From assembly GCA_913056455.1 (NCBI GenBank), contig CAJXMJ010000001.1:434001-498000 (forward strand): a DNA stretch of 64,000 nt, read 5' to 3'. Each line of letters starts with the position of its first letter. Positions within the stretch are counted from its first letter, which is position 1. Origin of the DNA: an uncultured Fodinibius sp. Lineage in GTDB: Bacteria > Bacteroidota > Rhodothermia > Balneolales > Balneolaceae. A program made the position numbers and the translations under genes. Under the pieces are notes generated by a model. That model was not told the DNA's origin. It ran no database searches and worked only from the letters and a program-made list of their open reading frames with translations. Shown here piece after piece: positions 52,582 to 62,102 of this stretch.

Positions 52582-53856
52582 ATGAAATTTTTCAAAGTGT
52601 TTATAATCACCCTGTTAGCACTTTTTCTTACCGGTTGCTATACGCAGCTTCAGTACAGCCAAACCATGAAAAAGGTTACGGATGAGAAACCCGCAAGTGA
52701 TACGCCCGTTTATTCTTGGAGTGGAGAAGAGGAGGCTGATTCCTCAAAGAATAATACGAATGAGGGGGTAGCAGAGGCAAAAAATAAGCAAGAAAAAATA
52801 AACGACTACATTCCAGTCTATTATAAAGATTATGAATATGCCACTAAATATGGCAATGTCTACAACTTTTATGGTGATGACTGGTATGGTTACAACTCTT
52901 TTTATTCGAATCATCCCTTTAGTTATGATCGCTGGGCATTCCACAGCTTATATGGACGCTGGTATGATCGACCTCATTATGGGATTTCGTTTACTCTAAG
53001 TTGGGGATGGCCGAGTTATCATTATGGTTATTATGATCCGTTCTATGATCCCTATTATCATGAATATTATTGGCACCGATATTACAGCAGATATGCTTAT
53101 GGATACGGGTATTGGAATTTTTACGGAAAATCCGGATTTGGGTATGGATATTATTCCGATGACAAAGTAAGAGAGAATAACAGGAATGTCCGATATGGTC
53201 CGCGTTCTATTGGTACAAACCGAGTTGCTTCGGATAGAAATAGAACCAGGACGGTTAATAGTGATCGGTCAACTGCGGTAACCAATCGTACATCATCAAC
53301 TGTTCGTACCCGATCTGTAGGAACAACCCGCACCCGGGGTACTTCCGGTCGTTCATCGGTGAACCGCACAAAAAACAGAGACAACGGTTCTTCAAGTAGA
53401 AGCCGCACGAGGGGGCAGGATCAAATAAATGAGAGCCAAACAAGTCGGTATGATTATCGCAACAGAGGTGACGAGATACCGCTTGTCATTGATGAAAAAC
53501 AGTTGGAACAGATTCGAGCTCGAATCAGAGATAATAATAGAAATAACAGTATTTATCGTTCTCGCATAAATAACGACAGAGAGAGAACAACATTCTTCAA
53601 TAGGATGAAGAACTTCTTCGAACAAAACAGCAGTCGCTTTACGAATGGAAATAATGGGCGAACTTTGCGTAGCAGAAGCAACTCCCCATCTACCAGAAGA
53701 TCAAAGATAAATCGAAGCTCGAGCAGTAACAATCGCAGTTCGGTGACAAAAAGTAAATCGTCGTCCAGTAATTCACGCTCTCGGGGCAGTAGTTCTTCCC
53801 GAAGCCGAAGCGACGATAGCGGTTCATCAGGTTCCGATAGAAGTCGCGGTAATTAA
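52582..53856 (+). CDS. Low-complexity lipoprotein: Tyr/Gly/Trp-rich middle, Arg/Ser/Asn-rich basic tail
   Basis: The 424-residue protein has a lipoprotein signal ending LFLTGC and an acidic/polar spacer to about residue 75. Residues about 80-195 are extraordinarily rich in Tyr, Trp, Gly and His (YYDPFYDPYYHEYYWHRYY, RYAYGYGYWNFYGKSGFGYG). The remaining 230 residues are dominated by Arg, Ser, Asn and Thr with SRSRG-like runs and a short helical patch near 290-325. It has no cysteine after the lipobox and almost no aliphatic residues in the tail. I recognise no domain. An exported basic, aromatic-rich surface protein could bind anionic polymers such as DNA or polysaccharide, but that is only inference. 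Confidence 0.8.
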   Translation: MKFFKVFIITLLALFLTGCYTQLQYSQTMKKVTDEKPASDTPVYSWSGEEEADSSKNNTNEGVAEAKNKQEKINDYIPVYYKDYEYATKYGNVYNFYGDDWYGYNSFYSNHPFSYDRWAFHSLYGRWYDRPHYGISFTLSWGWPSYHYGYYDPFYDPYYHEYYWHRYYSRYAYGYGYWNFYGKSGFGYGYYSDDKVRENNRNVRYGPRSIGTNRVASDRNRTRTVNSDRSTAVTNRTSSTVRTRSVGTTRTRGTSGRSSVNRTKNRDNGSSSRSRTRGQDQINESQTSRYDYRNRGDEIPLVIDEKQLEQIRARIRDNNRNNSIYRSRINNDRERTTFFNRMKNFFEQNSSRFTNGNNGRTLRSRSNSPSTRRSKINRSSSSNNRSSVTKSKSSSSNSRSRGSSSSRSRSDDSGSSGSDRSRGN

Positions 53857-53898
53857 TAATAGGCAGCCGTAACAATCCAACGCAATCTTTTTCAACTT

Positions 53899-55389
53899 AT
53901 GAACGGTAGAGGTATGTCAAAAAAAAGTATTTTGTTACTTGTTGGTGTGTTCATTATTTCTGCAACTCAACTTAACGCTCAGAGTGCAGATGATGTACTG
54001 CGATACAGCCTGGAATATCCCTCATATGATCCCGTTAGCTTGGTGATACCGGGAGTTAGCAATGCCACCGGATTTGGGGCTTATCAGGAAAATCCGGCGT
54101 CGATGGCGCTGTTTGATGAAAGCTTTCTCTCAATGGGATTGAGCAGTCGTTTCATCGATGAGACGGGCACATATTTGGGAAATACGTCAAGCAATTCCGA
54201 TAACCAGACAGGCATTGGTGATTTGGGATTGGTATACAAAGTACCAACGACACGAGGTAGTTTAGTAGTTGGGGGTGGCTACAGTCAAACAACGGATTTT
54301 AATCGGGTGCTTTCAGCTTCGGGAAGGAATGACCGTTCTACCATCACTGATTTTTATAATACGACTGCAGATGATAGTCTCTTTTTCGCGGCCTTTGATA
54401 CCTATGCTGTCGATTTTGCCACTACGGATAGCTCCTATGCCGAAACTGCTTCTATTTTTCGCATTGGATTCTCACAATATCCGGGTATTAACCAGGATGT
54501 GGAAATGACCGAGCGTGGAAAAACGGGAGAATATTCTATTTTCATGGCAACCGAGTTTTTGGAGAATTTCTATGTTGGTGGTTCTATAGGTTATTATAGT
54601 GGTACATATACCTATCGAAGAGAGTTCTTGGAGTCGGATCGCCAGGATGATTATAATGCCACATTTATTGACTCCGATGGTGACGGAAATCCCGATACTG
54701 ATATCGATAATATTTTGAGTGTTGATAGAATCGATGCTGAAATTCAGGCGTTCAGCGCTCGACTGGGAATTGTTTACAAGCCAATGCCTGAGTTTCAACT
54801 TGCCGCCAGCTATGAGTTTCCCTCGAAGCTATTTATCGATGAAGAATTTAACACCGAGATAACGACTACGTTCGATAATACTGTTCAATTTTCTGATGAG
54901 GCTCCGGGCGCATTTTCATACACCATAACCCGACCTCAGCGAATTAAAGCGGGGGTAACATTTAAGGGAATACCGAAGCTTTCACTGTCAGGATCGGCCG
55001 AGGCTATTTCCTATTCGGATGCAGAAATCAGTTTCGACGAGATTAGTTTAAATCCCCAAGAGAATGAGATAAATTCCAATGTGAGGTCTGCTTTAAATGA
55101 TGTCATAAATTTGCGAGGGGGGCTGGAGTATAAAACCAATGATAACTTTACTGCTCGTGCAGGATATGCGTATTTTCCCAGTCCGCAAGATGGTATTGAC
55201 AGTGACCGTCAGTTCATTAGTGGCGGATTCAGCGCTGTTTTAACTAAAGGACTGACGTTTGACTTTGGACTACAGTACAGTTTCTGGGATGATCAGAATA
55301 CCCTCTATTCTACCCCTGACGTTACTGAAGTTGTTGAAGAGCAAGTTACCCGCCTTAATGTGATGGCCGGTCTTAGAATGGCATTATAG
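53899..55389 (+). CDS. Outer-membrane beta-barrel protein, OmpP1/FadL-like
   Basis: The 496-residue protein has a signal peptide ending TQLNA. The start is ATG 53899, with ATG 53914 as an alternative. The N-terminus (VSNATGFGAYQENPASMALF) looks like the FadL family plug, with its conserved Asn-Pro-Ala. Alternating strands follow, such as RGSLVVGGGYSQTTDF and ENFYVGGSIGYYSGTYTYRR, and an acidic Asp-rich loop (IDSDGDGNPDTDIDN). The end is RLNVMAGLRMAL, a barrel beta-signal. FadL relatives carry hydrophobic compounds. Substrate unknown. It is 42 bp after the low-complexity lipoprotein and probably co-transcribed. The convergent neighbour ends 3 bp away. Confidence 0.75.
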   Translation: MNGRGMSKKSILLLVGVFIISATQLNAQSADDVLRYSLEYPSYDPVSLVIPGVSNATGFGAYQENPASMALFDESFLSMGLSSRFIDETGTYLGNTSSNSDNQTGIGDLGLVYKVPTTRGSLVVGGGYSQTTDFNRVLSASGRNDRSTITDFYNTTADDSLFFAAFDTYAVDFATTDSSYAETASIFRIGFSQYPGINQDVEMTERGKTGEYSIFMATEFLENFYVGGSIGYYSGTYTYRREFLESDRQDDYNATFIDSDGDGNPDTDIDNILSVDRIDAEIQAFSARLGIVYKPMPEFQLAASYEFPSKLFIDEEFNTEITTTFDNTVQFSDEAPGAFSYTITRPQRIKAGVTFKGIPKLSLSGSAEAISYSDAEISFDEISLNPQENEINSNVRSALNDVINLRGGLEYKTNDNFTARAGYAYFPSPQDGIDSDRQFISGGFSAVLTKGLTFDFGLQYSFWDDQNTLYSTPDVTEVVEEQVTRLNVMAGLRMAL

Positions 55390-55392
55390 AGG

Positions 55393-56430
55393 TTATTTAC
55401 TTGAGACTGTTTTCTGGGTAGAGATTTCAAACTTAGCCCATACCGGAAGGTGATCTGAAGTAGTAGTGCCATAATTATCGATATATGATCGTGGGTCGTG
55501 AATTAATGTACTGTTCTGAATGTGCTCATCAAACAATTCATCACTGATAGTAATGTGATCGATAATATTGTCATAATTTATTGATGCAGATTCACCTGAA
55601 TCTGATAATTTTTTCGTAATGACATCAAAGTTTTCGGTGTCCTCGACAAATTCGTCGTAGGGTGTTTCCTGATGGACGTTGTCTCCGTTTTGCTCTTCAT
55701 AATAAATTGACTGATCAACATCATCGTTGTAATCCCCTAACAGAATAATATTGGCATTCGGCTTATTATCTTTTAGATAGTAATAAAGTCCTTCAGCTGC
55801 TTTTTGGCGTCGTTCATAGGATTCGGCATAATTGCTGGTATTAGCTTTGCCATGGATTACAACAGCGTAAAATTCCTGTGGCGGTGTATTTTCATAGGTG
55901 TAGCTAAAGCGAAAGAACAGGGGCGTTCGACCATTGGCCCAATAGTAAGACCAATCACTTTGGTATTCTTCTCTGACATCACTGATTGATCCAGCTTCAA
56001 GTGAGTCAATCGTGTTCGTGTTATAAACAAAAGCCATTTTTTGCTTTCCGTTGATATGATTGGCTACAAATCCTTTATAACCCTTCATATTTTCGGAGAT
56101 ATCTTTCAGTGCTTGTTGATTGTATATTTCTTGGAAGGCATAAAGGTCTGCTTTTAGTGAATCCGCAACTTGTAAAACATTTTTCGTTTGTTGATGTTCG
56201 TTGCTGGGTCCCCAGTTTTCACTCCCATAGGTACCGTCCCCATATCCTTCAATATTCCATGTCACCGTTTCAAGAACGCCATCAGGAGAAACAGGATCAT
56301 TTTGTGCAATTTGTTCTTCTTGCTGCTCCTCTCCGGGATCTTCCTCGGCTTCATAGGGAGTGCCACAGGATACTAATACAAACAGTAACCCAGTTAAAAA
56401 AAAGGAAAGTTTTTGAAAAGACGGGGTCAT
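55393..56430 (-). CDS. Endonuclease/exonuclease/phosphatase-family lipoprotein
   Basis: The 345-residue protein has a lipobox VLVSC and a Glu/Gln-rich linker. The EEP fold follows, with the catalytic marks TVTWNIEGYG (Asn), DLYAFQEIYN (metal Glu), VVIHGKANTS (His region), ILLGDYNDDVD (Asp/Asn), and TSDHLPVWAKFE (Asp-His). This is a complete active site of the DNase I/exonuclease III/phosphatase superfamily. Being on the envelope, it may scavenge nucleotides or phosphate from DNA or phosphodiesters. The substrate cannot be told from sequence. It starts 6 bp after the usp gene in the same direction. Confidence 0.85.
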   Translation of the reverse strand: MTPSFQKLSFFLTGLLFVLVSCGTPYEAEEDPGEEQQEEQIAQNDPVSPDGVLETVTWNIEGYGDGTYGSENWGPSNEHQQTKNVLQVADSLKADLYAFQEIYNQQALKDISENMKGYKGFVANHINGKQKMAFVYNTNTIDSLEAGSISDVREEYQSDWSYYWANGRTPLFFRFSYTYENTPPQEFYAVVIHGKANTSNYAESYERRQKAAEGLYYYLKDNKPNANIILLGDYNDDVDQSIYYEEQNGDNVHQETPYDEFVEDTENFDVITKKLSDSGESASINYDNIIDHITISDELFDEHIQNSTLIHDPRSYIDNYGTTTSDHLPVWAKFEISTQKTVSSK

Positions 56431-56436
56431 TAATAG

Positions 56437-57318
56437 TTAGTTATTGGCTTTCGGGTTAATGCTTAGCACTGGACTTTTTACATGTCGGGCAACGTTAGCG
56501 GTAGTACTTCCCATCATTAGATAGTCGATGCCGGTGCGTCCCACAGTAGACATAACGATTAAATCATGGGGATTGTTGAGGTTATAATTGAGTATAGCTT
56601 CGTGTGGAGTATCTTCTGATATAATTACTTTAGTTTCAAGCAGATCACCCATTTTGTGCATCTCTTCTTTTGCTAACACTCTTAGTCGTTGTTGGCGAAG
56701 CTGTTTTTTGGACTCATCTGGTTCTTCCTCGTGCTGAGGGTCATACGGCATGACGTTAACCAGTTCAAGTTTTGCATTGGCCTTTTGGGCAATTTCCATA
56801 GCCACAGAAAAGGCCTTTTTGGAGTGGTCAGAGAAATCTGTTGTTACCATGATGCGATCTAAGTTCGTAAGCTCACGTTCTTCATTTACAATCAAAACCG
56901 GGACATGGGCCATTCTGAGAACTTTCTCAGAGACAGATCCCAGGAAGAAACGAGAAAATCCCGTACGCCCGTGCGTAGTCATTACAATCATATCAAAATC
57001 TTCAGCTTCTTCCACAATAGACTGTGCCGGGTTGCCGATAGAGATCAAAGGTTCAGTAACTAATGCGGGATCAATTTCGTCATTGGCCAGTTCAGAAAGC
57101 CGTTCATGCAGGGCGTCTTCTATTTCATCAAAATCTTCCATGGTTGATGTGCCCATCCCAAACATATAAGGTCCGCCATCAACCTCATTTAATGGCAAGT
57201 AGGAGTGGAAAGGAGTAACGCTTCCGTCAAATAGTTTTGCCAGTTTCTCTGCGGAATGAAGTGCTTTAGATCCGAGATCAGAAAAGTCGAGTGGAACGAG
57301 TATTCTTATATTTTCCAT
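56437..57318 (-). CDS. Tandem universal stress protein (UspA family)
   Basis: The 293-residue cytosolic protein has two Usp domains, about 1-145 and 150-290. Both show the ATP-site pattern G-x2-G-x9-G-S/T: TTHGRTGFSRFFLGSVSEKV in the first and STVGRTGIDYLMMGSTTANV in the second. It should bind ATP or adenosine nucleotides and help cells survive stress. The gene lies between corA and the EEP lipoprotein, all reading the same way. Confidence 0.92.
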   Translation of the reverse strand: MENIRILVPLDFSDLGSKALHSAEKLAKLFDGSVTPFHSYLPLNEVDGGPYMFGMGTSTMEDFDEIEDALHERLSELANDEIDPALVTEPLISIGNPAQSIVEEAEDFDMIVMTTHGRTGFSRFFLGSVSEKVLRMAHVPVLIVNEERELTNLDRIMVTTDFSDHSKKAFSVAMEIAQKANAKLELVNVMPYDPQHEEEPDESKKQLRQQRLRVLAKEEMHKMGDLLETKVIISEDTPHEAILNYNLNNPHDLIVMSTVGRTGIDYLMMGSTTANVARHVKSPVLSINPKANN

Positions 57319-57372
57319 GATAATAGTTTTTGATTGAAGACTTTATTTAAAATACAAAAATATCTTTTTATC

Positions 57373-58494
57373 TCAGAACCAGCCCTTACGTTTAAAGAAG
57401 AAAATCATGATTATTGCAAGAACTCCCATTATGCCGAGCGATGCAGGATAACCCCAATACCAGCTAAGTTCGGGCATGTTATACGGACTTGCGCCGGGAT
57501 CAAAATTCATCCCGTAGATTCCTGCAACAAATGTCAACGGAATAAAGATAGTGGCAATAATGGTAAGCACTTTCATTACTTCGTTCATCTTGTTGCTCAC
57601 GTGTGACATATACATATCATGCAACCCGAGAATCATGTCCCGATAATTTTCGATGTTATCGATTACCTGGATCATGTGATCGTATACATCACGGAGATAT
57701 ATTTTAGTGCTGTCATTTATAAATTGTGATTCATTTCTTATTGCTGTATTGATGGCATCACGAAGAGGCCATACCGACTTTCGGAAGAAGATAATTTCAC
57801 GCCTGATTTTATGAATTTGTTCCAGCAGATGGTCTTCGGGATCATTCAATAGCTCATCTTCAAGCCGTTCAATATCATCTGCTATATGTTCGATAATATT
57901 AAAATAGTAATCCACGACAGTATCAACTAAAGCATACGTCAGGTAGTCGGTGCTGTGCTTTCGGATGCGTGATCCTTTTATTGCCAGACGGTCAATAATG
58001 GGCTTGAAATGATCAGCATCAGTTTCTTGAAATGACAGAACATAATTGTTACCAAGTACAATGCTTATTTGTTCGGCCTGAATTTTTTGTTCCTCTTGGG
58101 AATAGGAAAGCAGGCGGAGGACAAAAAATATACAGTTGTCATAGACTTCTACTTTGGGGCGCTGTGCTGTATGAACAATATCTTCTTGAATTAGCGGATG
58201 AAGTTCAAAGAAATTCCAGATTGATTTTAACTTCTCGGTGTCATGCAGCCCTCGTACTTGTACCCAGGTTTTTGAAGGTGCATCCAGATAAGGCTGTACC
58301 TTTTGGATTTTACTAATTGGAATATCGTTAATGCTTTCTTCATCATAGTCATGAACGGTAATTTCAACCTCGTCCATGTGTCGTTCACCGATATGTTCAA
58401 TAGTTCCTGGTGCTGTTCCAGGTTTTTTGCGATTACCTGCCTTACGAAATCTAATGCTTGGCAGCATGTTTTTTATCTTCCCCGAATTTGACAT
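57373..58494 (-). CDS. corA: CorA-family magnesium/cobalt transporter
   Basis: The 373-residue protein has a large cytoplasmic N-terminal domain, a long stalk helix and two C-terminal transmembrane helices. The selectivity motif GMN is present in VAGIYGMNFDPG, between helix 1 (VLTIIATIFIPLTF) and helix 2 (GYPASLGIMGVLAIIMIFFF), and the C-terminus is basic. It is a pentameric channel taking up Mg2+. It may be co-transcribed with the usp gene 54 bp downstream. Confidence 0.95.
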   Translation of the reverse strand: MSNSGKIKNMLPSIRFRKAGNRKKPGTAPGTIEHIGERHMDEVEITVHDYDEESINDIPISKIQKVQPYLDAPSKTWVQVRGLHDTEKLKSIWNFFELHPLIQEDIVHTAQRPKVEVYDNCIFFVLRLLSYSQEEQKIQAEQISIVLGNNYVLSFQETDADHFKPIIDRLAIKGSRIRKHSTDYLTYALVDTVVDYYFNIIEHIADDIERLEDELLNDPEDHLLEQIHKIRREIIFFRKSVWPLRDAINTAIRNESQFINDSTKIYLRDVYDHMIQVIDNIENYRDMILGLHDMYMSHVSNKMNEVMKVLTIIATIFIPLTFVAGIYGMNFDPGASPYNMPELSWYWGYPASLGIMGVLAIIMIFFFKRKGWF

Positions 58495-58580
58495 ATCAAT
58501 AGATATTTTTCTTTAAACAGTGGAGATAATATGGTCAAGCTGTAATCCTAAAACAAGTTGTAAAAGAAGGTGATGCTAAT

Positions 58581-58751
58581 TTATAAATGCTCAGAACTGC
58601 TTCTTTTTCTTAGGATCCAGTGGATGATAGGAGGTGCAATAAAGATGGCAACCACAATATTTCCTGTGTATTGATAGATTAAAACAGCTGCTAATATGCA
58701 TACTAAAAGTATGATCAGGGAGATCAAATTTGTTTTCTGCTTGATATCCAT
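58581..58751 (-). CDS. 56-residue membrane protein downstream of the ABC permease
   Basis: An ATG at 58751 opens 56 codons. The product has a short basic start (MDIKQKTN), two hydrophobic segments (LISLIILLVCILAAVLIY and NIVVAIFIAPPIIHWIL) split by QYTG, and a basic end. It begins 4 bp after the permease stop codon, so it is likely co-translated with that gene. It resembles the general form of small two-helix inner-membrane proteins. I do not recognise a family. Confidence 0.6.
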   Translation of the reverse strand: MDIKQKTNLISLIILLVCILAAVLIYQYTGNIVVAIFIAPPIIHWILRKRSSSEHL

Positions 58752-58755
58752 TGTT

Positions 58756-61302
58756 TTACGTAGCTTCTAGGCGCAAGACTTCAAGTGGAGTTTTCTTGTA
58801 TACACTTCGGCTGTTAAACATACCAATTAGAATGGTAAGTCCGGTAACGATTAACGTGCCCAATATGATAACCCAGAGGTTGGGAGTAAAGGTAATATCA
58901 AAATAGAAGTAGCCTAACAGCCAGGTAGCACCTACCGAAAGAATGAGACCCGTAAGTGCGGATAGAATCCCCAGGAAAAGATATTCCACCGACAGTATTT
59001 GGATGATCTGTTTCTTGCTGGCTCCTATGGTTCGCAGTAATACGCTTTCTTTGATACGCTGGAATCGACTGGTGGCCACTGAGCTGGCAAGGACGATGAG
59101 CCCGGTAATGATACTGAACAATGCCATAAACTGAACGGCAAACGAGATTTTATCTATAAACTGATTGATGGTCTCGAGGATTCGACTTACGTCAATAGCT
59201 GAAACATTGGGATATTTCTGAACTACAGCCTGTTGTACAGAGGCCGAAATTTCTTGATTGGGAGCCCGCGAAACGGTGACATAAATTTGTGGGGCAGGCT
59301 CTAAAACGCCGGTGGGAAAGAGCATAAAAAAGTTGGGTTGCACGCGCTGGAAGTCCACCTCCCGAATACTCCCCACAATTGCCTCAACCGGTACACCTTG
59401 TACATCAAAGGTAAGAGAATCACCAATAGCTAAATTGAGATCCTCGGAAATTTCCTTGGCCGCTGATACCGGCACTCGTCCCGTATCGGGCGCTTGCCCA
59501 ATCCATTCCCCTTTGAGCAGCGTTTCGGAATCAATGAGAGAGTCACGATAGGTAGATCGGTATTCTCTACGTAGCGCCCAGTCGTGTACGTTATTGGTAC
59601 TATCATCATCAATTGCTTGCGTACTGCGGCCGCGAAGTGAATCCAGGCGCATCGTAACCATGGGCACGTTTTGGAGAATAGGCACATTATTTTCTTTTAA
59701 AAGCTGATTGAGGCCTTCATTTTGATCGGGCTGAATATCAAAGAAAATGAGGTTTGGGGCGTCATCACGCGTAGCGAAATCGAGTTCCTCCATCAGCATA
59801 TCCTGGCTAAAGTAGAGCGTGCTGACCAGCAGCATCCCCAGTCCCAAAGAAAGCATGAGTGTTGTTGTTTGGTTGTGCGGGCGATATAAGTTTGCCAACC
59901 CCTGTCGCCAAACGTACGACCAGTGAGAGGGAAAAAATCGCCGAATAAGTTTGATCAATAACTTTGCGACCAGCCAAAGCAGCCCGAATGCAACGATCAT
60001 TCCGGCAGTAAATAAACCGCCAATAACCCAGTCGGAAGTCAGCAGAGTAGCATATCCCATAACAACAAGCGCTACGGCTACATAGATAATGGCTTTGGTC
60101 TTGTTTGAGAGCAGCGCCGTAATGGATCCCTCCATCGTACGCAGGGCATACAGTGGAGAGGCCTTGCGTAGTGCCAGGAGCGGTAGCAGGGCGAAAGCAA
60201 GGGCCACACCCGTACCGGTAAAGAGCCCGAGCCCAATGGCCAGCCACGAGGTTGTTAGTTCTACATTAACGGGAAGAAAATCACTGACCAAACCTGGTAA
60301 TAAATATTGTACACCTACCCCAATTACTGTGCCTGCAAGAGCTCCGAGGAATCCCAAGACAATCGATTGAATAAGAAAAATACTCATGGTCTGATTAGAG
60401 GAAGCTCCAAAACATCGAAGAACGGATGCTGTGCTAATCTTTTGGTTGATATACACATGGATGGAACTTGCTACACCTATGCCACCCAGCAACAAGGCAA
60501 TGAAGCCGACGAGATTCAGGAACTTACCGAGATTGGCAACAGCCTCACCGATTTCCTCGCGACGTTCTTCTACGGTTTCGGTATCGATATCGATGCCCAA
60601 GGCATCTTGCAAAGAGTCAACACGCGTTTCAATGGCATTCATGTCCCGCTCATCAGCAAAGCCAAAGTACTGTTTGTATTCCACCCGACTGCCGCGCTGT
60701 ATAAGATCTGTGGCCTCCAGCATTGAAGCAGGTATAAATACGCGCGGACCTACCATTGAGGCAGCTGCAGCCTCTCCCGGGACTTTTGTAATACCGCCTC
60801 CGATCGCAAACGTAACTTTACCGACTTTGATGGAATCGCCGACCTCAATATTAAATTGAGTCATCAGCGCCTGATCGACCAGTGCCGTGGTGTCTGTTTT
60901 AAAGGTTCGGGCTGCTTCTTTTGGGATGGTTTCAAGTGATCCGTAAAAGGGAAAGTTTCCTTTCAGTGCACGGACGTTAGCCAATCGGGTACTCCCGCTT
61001 TTGGGAAACAATACCATTGACGGAAACTCTGTAATGGTAGACTGTTCTCCGCCCAAGGTATCAAAATAAGCGGTGAGCGTATCGGGTGGAGGCTGCTCGG
61101 TTTCAATCTCGAGGTCGGCTCCCAGCAGCTCTTTTGATTGATTGTCAATTGTATTGTTGAGGCTGTCACGAAAGGAGGTAATTGCTACCTGTGCCGCCAC
61201 GCCGATAATAATGGCAGAAATGTAAACGAACAGTCGCTTTTTGTTGGATCGGGCATCGCGCCAGGCCATCTTCCATGACCATTTCGAAAAGAATGATGAC
61301 AT
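58756..61302 (-). CDS. FtsX-like ABC transporter permease (YbbP type)
   Basis: The 848-residue protein has one N-terminal helix, a large extracytoplasmic domain, three or more helices around residues 255-375, further helices near 400-480, a second extracytoplasmic domain and three final helices (720-840). The two halves each carry the FtsX/MacB-like fold, for example GFIALLLGGIGVASSIHVYI and SVLLRTIGASKKQIIQIL with its coupling helix. It pairs with the ATPase 24 bp upstream and with the neighbouring tesA-like gene, the same set as E. coli ybbP, ybbA and tesA. Such systems are thought to extract or export lipophilic molecules. Confidence 0.88.
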   Translation of the reverse strand: MSSFFSKWSWKMAWRDARSNKKRLFVYISAIIIGVAAQVAITSFRDSLNNTIDNQSKELLGADLEIETEQPPPDTLTAYFDTLGGEQSTITEFPSMVLFPKSGSTRLANVRALKGNFPFYGSLETIPKEAARTFKTDTTALVDQALMTQFNIEVGDSIKVGKVTFAIGGGITKVPGEAAAASMVGPRVFIPASMLEATDLIQRGSRVEYKQYFGFADERDMNAIETRVDSLQDALGIDIDTETVEERREEIGEAVANLGKFLNLVGFIALLLGGIGVASSIHVYINQKISTASVLRCFGASSNQTMSIFLIQSIVLGFLGALAGTVIGVGVQYLLPGLVSDFLPVNVELTTSWLAIGLGLFTGTGVALAFALLPLLALRKASPLYALRTMEGSITALLSNKTKAIIYVAVALVVMGYATLLTSDWVIGGLFTAGMIVAFGLLWLVAKLLIKLIRRFFPSHWSYVWRQGLANLYRPHNQTTTLMLSLGLGMLLVSTLYFSQDMLMEELDFATRDDAPNLIFFDIQPDQNEGLNQLLKENNVPILQNVPMVTMRLDSLRGRSTQAIDDDSTNNVHDWALRREYRSTYRDSLIDSETLLKGEWIGQAPDTGRVPVSAAKEISEDLNLAIGDSLTFDVQGVPVEAIVGSIREVDFQRVQPNFFMLFPTGVLEPAPQIYVTVSRAPNQEISASVQQAVVQKYPNVSAIDVSRILETINQFIDKISFAVQFMALFSIITGLIVLASSVATSRFQRIKESVLLRTIGASKKQIIQILSVEYLFLGILSALTGLILSVGATWLLGYFYFDITFTPNLWVIILGTLIVTGLTILIGMFNSRSVYKKTPLEVLRLEAT

Positions 61303-61326
61303 AAATTTTATTTCTAAAAACTCTTA

Positions 61327-62043
61327 TTAAACCTGTTCTGCAGTGGATGTGTCAATCCATTCGTCTTTGTGTATTTGACCATTTTTGAGACGTATGATGC
61401 GCTGACACTGTTCGGCTAATGATAAATCATGTGTTACCAAAACAAGGGTAGTGCCGCGTGCTTTATTAAGATCAAAAAGCAATTTTTCGATGGTGGCTCC
61501 TGTCTCGGAATCAAGGTTCCCAGTGGGTTCATCCGCAAAAAGAATTTTTGGCTTGTTGATAAATGCCCGAGCGATAGCAACACGTTGCTGTTCTCCGCCC
61601 GAAAGTTGAGCGGGATAGTGACTCATCCGATCGGCAAGTCCAACCTGTGTAAGTAACTCTTCAGCATCACGCTGTACCTCGGAAGTTTTTACTCCTCGGA
61701 GTTCAAGGGGAACCATTACGTTTTCTAACGCTGTAAGAGTGGGCACCAGCTGAAAGGTCTGAAAAACAAATCCCACGTGTTTGTTACGCACTTCTGCACG
61801 CTGGTCTTCGCTCAATGGACCTAGTGTTACGTCATTAAGCGTAACTTCACCGGTTGTCGGACGATCGAGCCCGGCACAAAGTCCCAATAGGGTTGTTTTA
61901 CCGCTGCCCGAGGGGCCTACGATAGAACAGGTGGTGCCTTCTTCGACCGAAAAATCGACGTGATCGAGGACAGTTAATTTCTTATCGCCGCTTCTAAATT
62001 GTTGTGTGAGATTTGTAACTTCCAGAATTGGATTTAGAGCCAT
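61327..62043 (-). CDS. ABC transporter ATP-binding protein (YbbA/LolD/MacB type)
   Basis: This 238-residue ATPase has Walker A GPSGSGKTT (residues 43-51), Q-loop VFQTFQLVPTLTALENV, signature LSGGEQQR, Walker B ILFADEPTGNLD, and the H-loop VTHD. It hydrolyses ATP to drive the adjacent FtsX-like permease. It is read first in the operon, divergent from tesA. Confidence 0.94.
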   Translation of the reverse strand: MALNPILEVTNLTQQFRSGDKKLTVLDHVDFSVEEGTTCSIVGPSGSGKTTLLGLCAGLDRPTTGEVTLNDVTLGPLSEDQRAEVRNKHVGFVFQTFQLVPTLTALENVMVPLELRGVKTSEVQRDAEELLTQVGLADRMSHYPAQLSGGEQQRVAIARAFINKPKILFADEPTGNLDSETGATIEKLLFDLNKARGTTLVLVTHDLSLAEQCQRIIRLKNGQIHKDEWIDTSTAEQV

Positions 62044-62102
62044 AAATATAATATCGTAATTGAATTATGGGTAGTAACATCTACCGGCAGGTGAATCATT
62101 CC

